A stretch of 64,000 bases of DNA from positions 1 through 64,000 of the forward strand of contig JBLIEU010000010.1 in assembly GCA_047633195.1 (NCBI GenBank), read 5' to 3'. This DNA is from JAKVAV01 sp047633195 (GTDB lineage: Bacteria > Bacteroidota > Bacteroidia > Flavobacteriales_D > Cryomorphaceae). Under the pieces are notes generated by a model, which saw only the letters and a program-made list of their open reading frames with translations, searched no databases and was not told the DNA's origin. Both the position numbers and the translations under genes were made by a program. Of this stretch, positions 7,883 to 15,872 are shown piece after piece (position 1 is the stretch's first letter; each line of letters opens with the position of its first letter).

Positions 7883-10065
7883 TTACCGCTCAGCGATTTT
7901 CATAAATTTTTGTCGGCTTTGCAGAGCTCCTGAAACTACATTGATCAGGTACATGCCATCCGTCAAATCATTCAATTCTATGGTGTATCTTTTACCTGCA
8001 GAAACACTTTGGGATTGGATAAGCTTCCCGATAAGTCATAAATCTCAATGCGATCAACCTCTACATCCTGAGCCCAGGTGAGCGTGATACTCTGTCTTGC
8101 AGGATTTGGGAAGAGCTTAGTTTCAAATTCAACTTCGTTGGAAACACTCAGCGGGTTTTGGAAACCAGTCACCACTGTGTTAGTAATGATCGGCTCATTG
8201 AAATCGAAATAGATGTATGCCGTGTTCTCAATCAGGTCGACTTGGCTGAAATCGGCGATCGGCGTGATCTCATAACGCACATGGCCGATACTTCCGTCAA
8301 AGTCGGTAGCGCTGTCGGGAAGGAATATTGGGTCGAACTCGAAGTAGAGCACATTGTCTTCCCTTACCAATTGCATATTGTGCGAAGTAGAAATAATGTG
8401 AAGCGAATTGAGGTCGAGATCGCTGTCGATGGTATCGGCGATTACCACACGCTCGGCGTAGAATGTTCCTGTGTTTTGGAATCGAACGGTGTACTTGAGG
8501 GGTGCGCCAGTTTCTAGGAAATCGTTTCCAATGCTGGTTGCGCTCACTTGCTTGTCATTGGGGTCGTAGGAGCCTACTACTTCCACTACTGATGTGAAAG
8601 TATTATTCAATTCATTCGGGTCCTCACCCGAAACGTTGGCAGAAATGGTCGCTTCGAGCATCGTGCCGAGGCTTACCGTATCGTCAAGTAGAATCGTCAG
8701 ATTTAATTCAAATGGCCCGAAAGGACAAACTTGTGACACGTCGATTGAAGCTGCATTGTCGGCTATAATCAGGTCGGGATTAGCGGAATTTACGATTTCC
8801 ACATAATCGGGAAATGTGATTTCGACACTGATATCATCTTCGCAGATTGTACCAATATTACTCACTTGAGCTAAATAGTTTGCTTCGAAACCTGGTCTGT
8901 TTGGTTCCAGAGAGATGAGATCAACTGCTACATCCGAGATTAGTTCTGTCGCGGTAATTGGGATCAAGACATCTTCGAGCTGATCGCCATCCATTAAAGA
9001 GATGTCTGCGTCAGCTGCCTCATAGTATTCAGGCACGTTGAGAACTTCGAGTGTTCCATTTCCTTCTTCTGAGCAATTCCAAAAGTCCCCGTTCTCACCT
9101 GCAAAAAACTGATCTCCACTAATAGAGTTTTCAATTAAAGCATATGAAAATCCTGGTTCAGGATCGTTTTGTACGCCATTTCCATTAAAATCGTAGAATG
9201 CTTTTCCCTCTACCGAAGCAATACACGGCACGCCGTTTAATGTTAAACAAATTCCGAAAACCATTCCATCGTCGAGATTGAGATTGTCCACTATCGTCAG
9301 CGTCCATTCGCCCGCCATGGGCTCGCCGATCAATACGGACAGAGGCTCGTTCGGTGAAAAAATACCACGCGGACCTGGACTGTTATTATTGACGTCGGGA
9401 ATACCTTCATCAGCTTCATCTGTAAAAATCACACTAAACCCCCAACTTGAACCTAAAAAGGCCTGACCGATTTCCAATAATGATACTTGTGTGCCATTTG
9501 GATGGGTCAAGTAGATGCTTAGATCACCGTTAAATGTATGTCCCAGATCAATGAAAGCGCTGAGTGATTCTACAACTTCACCATTGTCGGGTACGGTAAA
9601 TCCGATTTCGTAAACCGCTCCGGATCCGTCGGGAAGAGGTTCGAAGGGTTGGTATAAGCTATCGCAATTAAAACCAGACTCACCCACCAATGAGTGAGCA
9701 CTGAGATAAAATTTTGTTGAGTCTGAGTAAATACCAGCTCCACATTCCACGCTTAGGTATGCGGTGAAATAGACTGCTCCTAGCGGAGTCCAAGGGGTCA
9801 AAAGGCTTTGACTCACACCAAGGGTTACCGTATTCGTGCCTGTCACTGCCGATCCGCTCGTCGTTAGTATTTCATTGATACCAACCTCTTCGGCATAGTC
9901 TAAGTTCAAGTCGAGTTGATAGTCTCCTGTGACCGAAGACTCAAAAGTGATGTTGAATGTGCTATCATTCACAGCTGACCAATCCACCAGTTCAGGTGCC
10001 TCACATTGGGCTTGGACAATTGAAGAAAAAACAAGAGCTGCAAAAAGAAGGGTTATCTGTTTCAT
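7883..10065 (-). pseudogene. Large T9SS surface protein with a frameshift in its sorting domain
   Basis: The ATG at 10063-10065 starts MKQITLLFAALVFSSIVQAQ, a clean signal peptide. Then follow a proprotein-convertase P domain (about residues 145-280, with GEWTLTIVDN), an SdrD-B-like segment (GKAFYDFNGNGVQNDPEPG), and a Bacteroidota surface domain marked by GSYDPNDK and YIYFDFNEPIITN (catalogued, I believe, as DUF7619). The sorting domain begins LFPNPARQSITLTW and IEIYDLSG, then the frame is lost at the GGG run (8027-8029) and stops at 7978. In the next frame it resumes as KLIQSQSVSAGKRYTIELN and LTDGMYLINVV up to the stop at 7883-7885. One extra base in that run would give an intact cargo protein of about 727 residues. 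Confidence 0.85.
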
Positions 10066-10159
10066 GGCTACTGATTGGTTAAGAACCATGAAGATAGAAA
10101 AATGATGCTATGTCAGAAGATCCGATTCATGCTGTTTATAGGATTCTAAACAATGAAAT

Positions 10160-10194
10160 TAGTTTGCAAACTATATTTGCATTAAGTAATTTTG
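10160..10194 (+). promoter_or_regulatory. Promoter with palindromic operator upstream of the second dnaE
   Basis: TAGTTTGCAAACTA at 10160-10173 is a perfect 14-base palindrome. A Bacteroidota promoter can be read as TTTG (10163-10166, inside the palindrome), a 20-base spacer, and TAATTTTG (10187-10194). A second -7-like TATATTTG lies at 10172-10179. A protein bound to the palindrome would block the -33 element. That layout suits a repressor of a damage-inducible polymerase; the repressor is not in this window. Confidence 0.55.
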
Positions 10195-10213
10195 ATTTGC
10201 ATTTCGAAGCCCG

Positions 10214-13189
10214 ATGCTGATCGCTTTTCAATACATGTTTCCCACGCACACATACTATTCATTCAAGTATGGAACCCTCTCGCCCGAGGAAGTTCTCGAG
10301 GCCGCTATGGCCAATGATTACGAGGTGGTGGCGCTGGCCGATATCAACAGCACTGCGGGGTCGATCAACTTTGTGCGGATGGCCTACAAAAAAGGCATCA
10401 AGCCTGTTCTCGGCATCGATTTTCGTAATGGGGCTCAGCCCTGCTTTGTGGCTTTCGCCAAAAACAATGAGGGATTTAAAGAGATCAATGTTTACCTCTC
10501 GCAGTACCTCCATTCGGGAGAAGCGATTCCCACAGAAGCTCCCCCGTTTGAAAACGCTTTTGTCATCTATCCCTTCTCGACCTTAGATGAAGAGGTAAAG
10601 CTTCGCGCCAACGAATTTGTCGGTGTTCATCCCCGCGACTTGGTTCGTCTGTCGCGCTCGCCGATGACCAAGCAGAAAAATAAGTTGGTGATGTGGCACC
10701 CACATAGCTTCAACTCCAAGCGCCAATTCAATGCCCACCGTCTTCTGCGGGCGATCGACAACAATTGCCTTCTTTCTAAACTGCCCAAAAGCGAGGAAGG
10801 CCAGCCCGACGACCGTTGGATGCACCGCAATGAGATGATGGCGCTCTACAACGATTATCCACAGATTATTGCCAATACCACCCACCTCCTGCAGCGCTGC
10901 CGCATCAACTTCGAGTTTGGCGATGCCTACCCGCACAAGAACTTGCGCACCTACACCGGTTCGGTGGAAGAGGACGAGGAGCTCTTCCGCAAGCTCTGCT
11001 ACGAAAACATTCACTACCGCTATCCCGATGTCAATCAAGTGGTGATCGATCGCCTCGAAAAGGAACTGGAAATCATTACACAAAAGGAATTTGTCTCCTA
11101 CTTTTTGATCAATTGGGACATTACTTCCTACGCCCGTCGGCAAGGTTATTTCTACGTGGGGCGGGGGAGTGGCGCCAACAGTATGGTGGCTTACATCTTG
11201 CGCATCACCGATGTCGATCCCATCGAGCTCGATCTCTACTTCGAGCGTTTCATCAACCTCTACCGAAAAAATCCGCCTGACTTTGACCTCGACTTTTCGT
11301 GGCGCGACCGTCCCGATGTGACGCGCTACATTTTCGAGCGGTTCGAGCATTGCGCCATACTGGCCACCTACAATACCTTTCAATACCGTGCGATAGTGCG
11401 CGAGCTGGGGAAGGTTTTTGGTTTGCCAAAAGAGGAAATCGATATCCTGAGTACGGGGAAGTTCAATGCCTCAAAACTGGATGAACTATCGGTTTTGGTG
11501 CTGCGCTACAGCCAGTTCATCCAAGGTTTCCCGAGTCACTTGAGTCTGCACGCGGGTGGTATCCTCATTGCCGATGAGCCCATTCACACCTATTCGCCCA
11601 CGTGGATGCCGCCGAAGGGATTTCCCACGGTGCAGTACGACATGGTGGTGGCCGAAGACATCGGTCTCTACAAGTTTGATATTCTCGGTCAGCGCGGATT
11701 GGGTAAGATCAAAGACAGTTTGGCCATCGTAGCCGAAAACCATCCCAACGATCCACCCATCGACATTCACGACCTGAAGCGATTTAAGCAAGATGAGGCC
11801 ATTCGCGAGATGCTCCGAAACGGCGATGCCATCGGTTGTTTCTACGTGGAAAGCCCCGCCATGCGGATGCTGATGAAAAAGCTACGGGTTGACAATTACA
11901 TCGGATTGGTGGCGGCCAGTTCGGTGATTCGCCCAGGAGTGGCCCGCTCGGGAATGATGCGGGAGTTTATTCTCCGCTACCGTTTTCCCGAAAGGAGAGA
12001 AAAGGCCCATCCTGTGATGCTTGAGATTATGCCCGAGACCTACGGCGTGATGGTGTACCAAGAAGATGTGATCAAAGTGGCGCACTACTTCGCGGGCCTT
12101 ACCCTAGGAGAAGCCGACGTGCTGCGCCGTGGCATGAGTGGGAAGTTTCGCTCGCGTGAGGAGTTTGCCAAAGCCAAGGGCAAGTTTTTTAGCAACTGCA
12201 AAAAGAAGGGTTACAAGGACGAGCTCACCGCCGAGATTTGGCGGCAGGTAGAGAGTTTTGCGGGTTACGCTTTCGCGAAAGGGCACTCAGCATCCTACGC
12301 TGTCGAAAGCTACCAGAGCCTTTTCCTCAAGGCCCATTATCCGCTGGAGTACATGGTGGCGACGATCAACAATGGCGGTGGTTTTTATAGCCCTGAATTC
12401 TACGTGCACGAAGCCCGAATGAAAGGCGGTGAGGTGCTGCCACCTTGCATCAATACGAGTCGCCACGAGGCCGTGATTCGCGGCAAGTCGATCTACCTCG
12501 GGATGGGGATGCTCAATGCCATCGAAGACGAAACAATCTACCGCATTTTGCGCTCTCGTGAACGGGAAGGTAATTTCACTGATATGGAGAATTTTCTCGA
12601 TCGGGTGCCCATCGGGGTGGAGCAAATCGACATCTTGATTCGCATTGATGCTTTCCGATTTACGGGGAAGAACAAGCGGGAACTCTTGTGGGAAGCTCGT
12701 TTCAAACTCGATCCGATTAAGAGAACCATTGAGCAGCAAATGCTTTTTCGCGAGCCGCGAAAAGATTACGAACTGCCCACGCTAGAGAGCAGCCTGCTGG
12801 AAGATGCCTTCGATCAGATTGAGTTGCTGGGCTTCCCGCTGGTCGATCCGTTTGGCCTGCTGGAGAATGAGCCCGACAGCCGAGTACTGGCCCGCGACTT
12901 AACCACGCGCATAGGGCAGCGGGTGAAGATTTTTGGATACCTCGTTACCCGAAAAGAGACGAGCACTGCGCGGGGTGACCGCATGTCTTTCGGAAATTTT
13001 GTGGACTTACACGGCGAGTTTATCGACACGGTTCACTTCCCCCAAGTAGCGCGTGATTTCCCCTTCCGTGGGCGCGGGGTGTATTGCATAGAGGGAAAAG
13101 TAACCGAAGAGTTTGACTGTTACTCGGTGGAAGTGGACCGGATGGAGAAGGTGAAGTTGGTGCCAGATGCGAGGTATGTGGAGGGGTGA
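10214..13189 (+). CDS. Second, short DnaE-type DNA polymerase III alpha subunit
   Basis: A 991-residue C-family DNA polymerase, much shorter than the replicative DnaE of Bacteroidota (about 1,450). The palm carries the catalytic aspartates in PDFDLDFSWRDRPDV and KFDILGQRGLG, with VGRGSGANSMVAYI before them and RRGMSGKFRS and GYAFAKGHSASYA after. An OB domain (KIFGYLVTRKETSTARGDRM) lies near the C-terminus. The N-terminal PHP domain is degenerate: FPTHTYYSFKYG and ALADINSTAG lack the usual metal-binding His pairs, so no PHP exonuclease is expected. Such proteins belong to the DnaE2/ImuC-like group used in damage tolerance, usually with ImuB; no ImuB is nearby. ATG 10214 is the annotated start, but ATG 10235 (MFPTHTYYSF) aligns better with the family and leaves a more normal leader. 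Confidence 0.9.
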   Translation: MLIAFQYMFPTHTYYSFKYGTLSPEEVLEAAMANDYEVVALADINSTAGSINFVRMAYKKGIKPVLGIDFRNGAQPCFVAFAKNNEGFKEINVYLSQYLHSGEAIPTEAPPFENAFVIYPFSTLDEEVKLRANEFVGVHPRDLVRLSRSPMTKQKNKLVMWHPHSFNSKRQFNAHRLLRAIDNNCLLSKLPKSEEGQPDDRWMHRNEMMALYNDYPQIIANTTHLLQRCRINFEFGDAYPHKNLRTYTGSVEEDEELFRKLCYENIHYRYPDVNQVVIDRLEKELEIITQKEFVSYFLINWDITSYARRQGYFYVGRGSGANSMVAYILRITDVDPIELDLYFERFINLYRKNPPDFDLDFSWRDRPDVTRYIFERFEHCAILATYNTFQYRAIVRELGKVFGLPKEEIDILSTGKFNASKLDELSVLVLRYSQFIQGFPSHLSLHAGGILIADEPIHTYSPTWMPPKGFPTVQYDMVVAEDIGLYKFDILGQRGLGKIKDSLAIVAENHPNDPPIDIHDLKRFKQDEAIREMLRNGDAIGCFYVESPAMRMLMKKLRVDNYIGLVAASSVIRPGVARSGMMREFILRYRFPERREKAHPVMLEIMPETYGVMVYQEDVIKVAHYFAGLTLGEADVLRRGMSGKFRSREEFAKAKGKFFSNCKKKGYKDELTAEIWRQVESFAGYAFAKGHSASYAVESYQSLFLKAHYPLEYMVATINNGGGFYSPEFYVHEARMKGGEVLPPCINTSRHEAVIRGKSIYLGMGMLNAIEDETIYRILRSREREGNFTDMENFLDRVPIGVEQIDILIRIDAFRFTGKNKRELLWEARFKLDPIKRTIEQQMLFREPRKDYELPTLESSLLEDAFDQIELLGFPLVDPFGLLENEPDSRVLARDLTTRIGQRVKIFGYLVTRKETSTARGDRMSFGNFVDLHGEFIDTVHFPQVARDFPFRGRGVYCIEGKVTEEFDCYSVEVDRMEKVKLVPDARYVEG

Positions 13190-13270
13190 AAGGGCTGTTA
13201 GTTATTTGCCGTTAGCTCATGTAGGAGTAATCGAGATAGTTTAAACTTTTTGGATCATGACGAACAGAAA

Positions 13271-13296
13271 AAAGGCAGCACCTAAGCACTGCCTTT
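13271..13296 (-). terminator. Intrinsic terminator for leftward transcription
   Basis: AAAGGCAG (13271-13278) pairs with CTGCCTTT (13289-13296). Read on the minus strand the hairpin is followed by a run of six T (13268-13273). It lies just past the stop of a leftward orphan gene end. Confidence 0.6.
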
Positions 13297-13314
13297 CCAA
13301 TTCATTTTCAAAAT

Positions 13315-13440
13315 CTAATCAGAGCCAATGCTGCTCATTTGCACTGCATCATCGGTCGCTTTATTTTGAGAATACGACTGGTTGAATAGCACAAAAGCGT
13401 CGACTCCATATCCTTGTGAGCGACCTAGGGTTTTCCACTT
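13315..13440 (-). pseudogene. Orphan 3' end of a leftward gene
   Basis: On the minus strand an open frame of 41 codons ends at a TAG (13315-13317). It reads KWKTLGRSQGYGVDAFVLFN, then QSYSQNKATDDAVQM, then SSIGSD. Its composition is protein-like, it has no start codon, and it follows a stop in the same frame at 13441-13443. An intrinsic terminator lies just past its stop, where one expects it for a real gene. I read it as the leftover C-terminus of a deleted gene. The parent family is not recognised, and chance is not excluded. Confidence 0.4.
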
Positions 13441-13506
13441 TTACCCCAACCCATTTACCTAGATGAATGCCACGGATTCCGTATATTCGGGCAGACAAAA
13501 AATGAT

Positions 13507-14055
13507 ATGAGACCGATCAAGAATATCTTGTTTTGCTTTTTTTTGACACTCTTTATTTCCTCCTGTGAGGAGATTTTCGAGGATGACGCTCAAAATGATG
13601 GCGTAGAGTATTTCGAATGCAAGATAAACGGAGAGCACTTTGAAGGAGTAGGTACTCCTAGCCAATGCAACAAGCTGACTTTTGACTATTTCACAGAACC
13701 CTATTTGGATTTGCCTGCAGGCTATATGGCAATGGGCGCAAATAACTGCGTCGACACCATGGCACTGCTTCTAACTTTTCAAGGGGTGACACCAGAAATT
13801 ACTGGTGCTAGCTCGCTCGAATTCCTCAATTTTGCCGATTCATTTAGACCATTATTTAGTTCTGCCAATGGCAAAATCTATAATCGCTTACTCGATGGAA
13901 ACTTGAAAATCGATCAATTCACTGGACGAATAAAGAATGCAACCGGAAGGTTTTCCGGTACTTTTGAAATGAGATTGATAGATTCCGAAAAAACGGATAC
14001 CCTTACCATTACCGATGGTCAATTCAATTTCTATATTTCCAGAAGGCTTCATTGA
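13507..14055 (+). CDS. Small lipoprotein of unknown function
   Basis: A 182-residue protein with a lipoprotein signal peptide (FCFFLTLFISSCEE, lipidated Cys20). The mature part holds FECKINGEHFEGVG and ends in a beta-rich region, GRIKNATGRFSGTFEMRL followed by LTITDGQFNFYI. This pattern is common in small Bacteroidota lipoproteins where a short beta domain follows an acidic linker (EEIFEDDAQNDG). No enzyme motif is seen. The acidic stretch just after the lipidated Cys may act as a surface-export signal, as described for Bacteroidota lipoproteins; that is inference. Start ATG 13507 fits the signal peptide. Confidence 0.75.
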   Translation: MRPIKNILFCFFLTLFISSCEEIFEDDAQNDGVEYFECKINGEHFEGVGTPSQCNKLTFDYFTEPYLDLPAGYMAMGANNCVDTMALLLTFQGVTPEITGASSLEFLNFADSFRPLFSSANGKIYNRLLDGNLKIDQFTGRIKNATGRFSGTFEMRLIDSEKTDTLTITDGQFNFYISRRLH

Positions 14056-14078
14056 GAGAAATCAATGAATAGAGACAT

Positions 14079-14104
14079 AAAAAGCCGCTGAAAACCAGCT
14101 TTTT
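14079..14104 (+). terminator. Probable intrinsic terminator after the lipoprotein gene
   Basis: AAAAAGC (14079-14085) pairs with GCTTTTT (14098-14104) around a 12-base loop, 24 bases after the lipoprotein stop. The stem ends in a T run but is AT-rich. Confidence 0.45.
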
Positions 14105-14267
14105 GGTTTAGTCATTCGGTACTACTAAACTCCATATTTTCGATGGCGGCCTCATTTTGGAAGAGTTTAGGGCTTACATGGAAATGAGTTGCCAAATTGA
14201 ATTTTCTTGTAACCGTTGTTCTTTCCATCTTTGACGCGGAAAACTAAATAGCCTATAGCTTACTTTT

Positions 14268-15134
14268 TTGCCGATGAAAAGTCGAATTAAAAACTTCCTG
14301 AAAGATAGATTTCTTATTTTCAAAATCAGAAACAGATTCAATCCGTCAGTCCAGATCGGGCAGCGGCAGATGTTTCTGCAATACCGCGAGCAAGCAGGAA
14401 AAGATGAGTTGCCATCCATTTCGGAAACGGGGTTTCGCGTGTTTTCTCAATTCGAGGAAGACGGGATGTTGCTTTTCATCTTTTCGGTTCTTGGAATGGA
14501 AAAGAAGGTTTTCGTGGAGATAGGGTCTGACGATGGAGTAAACAGCAACTCGGCGAATCTCTACTTCAATTTTGGATGGCGAGGTTTATTTATCGATGGC
14601 AATCCAGCTAGCATCAAAAGAGGAAAGCGATTTTTCAGTAAGTATCCACATTCTTGGTTTTATCAGCCGAAGTTTTTATGCGCTAAGGTTAACCGTGACA
14701 ATGTCAATGAACTGATCAAGAACGCTGGAATCACGGGCGAGATCGGAATGCTTTCGATTGATATTGACGGATATGATTACTGGGTCTGGGATGCCTTGGA
14801 AGTGATCCAGCCACAAGTGGTGATTATTGAAACGCACAACGAATTTGGAATGGAAAACATCGTGGTGCCTTACGATCCGAACTATTCCTATCCAGGAAAG
14901 CATCCAATCTACCACGGTGCTTCGCCAATAGCTATGACCAAACTGGCCAATAAAAAGGGCTATCGATTGGTGGGTGCCAATGAGCTTGGCTTCAATTTTA
15001 TTTTCGTAAAAAATGGATTGGCCGATAGCCAAATACCAGAAGTTTCTGTTGAATCGGTATTGACTCATCCGTCCGTCGCAGAAGGGCATAAGCAGTTTGA
15101 AGAGATCGAGGATTGGGAGTACTTGAAGGGGTAA
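14268..15134 (+). CDS. FkbM-type methyltransferase-like protein
   Basis: A 288-residue protein with an FkbM-like Rossmann methyltransferase core. The SAM-binding motif I reads VFVEIGSDDGVNSNSANLY (about residues 84-102), followed by WRGLFIDGNP, typical of this family. A later strand and acidic residue come at MLSIDIDGYDYWVW, where the family has its D-x-D loop. No signal peptide is seen. FkbM-family enzymes O-methylate small molecules or glycans; here neither substrate nor pathway is shown by the neighbours, which are unrelated small membrane proteins. The rest (HGASPIAMTKLANKKGYRLVG) also agrees with the family. Confidence 0.8.
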   Translation: MPMKSRIKNFLKDRFLIFKIRNRFNPSVQIGQRQMFLQYREQAGKDELPSISETGFRVFSQFEEDGMLLFIFSVLGMEKKVFVEIGSDDGVNSNSANLYFNFGWRGLFIDGNPASIKRGKRFFSKYPHSWFYQPKFLCAKVNRDNVNELIKNAGITGEIGMLSIDIDGYDYWVWDALEVIQPQVVIIETHNEFGMENIVVPYDPNYSYPGKHPIYHGASPIAMTKLANKKGYRLVGANELGFNFIFVKNGLADSQIPEVSVESVLTHPSVAEGHKQFEEIEDWEYLKG

Positions 15135-15200
15135 AGAGCTAAAGACTTGATTTCACAAAAGGTATTTTATCTATGCTATCTTTATTAATAATTCGTTCAG

Positions 15201-15545
15201 ATGAAACAGACGGTAGCACCAGATGAAAAACCTTTTCCAAAATGGATCCTGCCTTATTCGGTAAGCGTCACAATTCTCCACACGGCGGTTTTTATCTCTT
15301 GGTTTGTCCTTTATAATGCCATGCCTGAGTTAGCTCAGACTGAGCGGTTAGTTCTTTACAACGAGTTTTGGATTATCCCATCCCTGATTGGTGCGAGATG
15401 GTTTTCGGGAATCTTACTTTTACTTTCTCTTAGCGTAGTTATTATTGCCGGCAGGATGGTCGATCAAGGAAGAATGCGACTCGCCATTATTCTCTTGGTT
15501 CTCAACCTCTGTTTTCTGTTGATGAGTGGTTGGGGATTGCACTAA
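15201..15545 (+). CDS. Small membrane protein with three predicted helices
   Basis: A 114-residue protein with hydrophobic segments at about residues 18-38 (PYSVSVTILHTAVFISWFVL), 66-82 (ISGILLLLSLSVVIIAG region) and 90-112 (MRLAIILLVLNLCFLLMSGW). The N-terminus is charged and cytosolic-looking (KQTVAPDEKPFPKW). No family is recognised. It starts 66 bases after the FkbM-like gene and might share its transcript. Confidence 0.6.
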   Translation: MKQTVAPDEKPFPKWILPYSVSVTILHTAVFISWFVLYNAMPELAQTERLVLYNEFWIIPSLIGARWFSGILLLLSLSVVIIAGRMVDQGRMRLAIILLVLNLCFLLMSGWGLH

Positions 15546-15570
15546 GTTTCTAACAGTCTCAAAGCCGAGT

Positions 15571-15849
15571 ATGTCATCTTTTGATCATGTAATGGATATG
15601 ATGGCAGGGCACGCAGCCAATCGCGTGTTGCTTCAAGCAAAACGCAAACGTCATTTTCGAAAGTCAAATCTTTATCAGAAGTTACGTTATAGAAAAGGCT
15701 CAGGTCAGTTTAAAAAACTAGACAAAGCCCAGTGAGAGGGAACCAAAAAGCATATCAGAGCCAATAAGAGAAGAGAGAAACGGCTTTGGATTTGTGCGTC
15801 AGCTATAGTTCTGATTTCCTTATTATTGCTCATCCATTGGTACCTTTAA
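15571..15849 (+). pseudogene. Basic small membrane protein split by an in-frame TGA
   Basis: From ATG 15571 the frame reads MSSFDHVMDMMAGHAANRVL, then a strongly basic stretch (QAKRKRHFRKSNLYQKLRYR), to a TGA at 15733-15735. The same frame then stays open for 37 codons and encodes EGTKKHIRANKRREKRLW and a C-terminal membrane helix, ICASAIVLISLLLLIHWYL, stopping at 15847-15849. The basic run on both sides of the TGA and the well-formed tail anchor suggest one gene of 92 residues with a nonsense change. No family is recognised. Without readthrough the product would lack its membrane anchor. Confidence 0.55.
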
Positions 15850-15872
15850 TTGTTCCAAACTAAAGCACTGTT

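Noticed and set aside
10583..11383. 266-codon open frame opposite the DnaE gene
   Set aside because: It mirrors the GC-rich third-codon bias of dnaE, has no start context or family, and lies wholly within a confident gene.
4506..15735. TGA read as an amino acid (code change or selenocysteine)
   Set aside because: TGA ends many intact genes here, no SECIS-like hairpin was seen after either TGA, and several other loci carry ordinary lesions. Single mutations or base errors are simpler.
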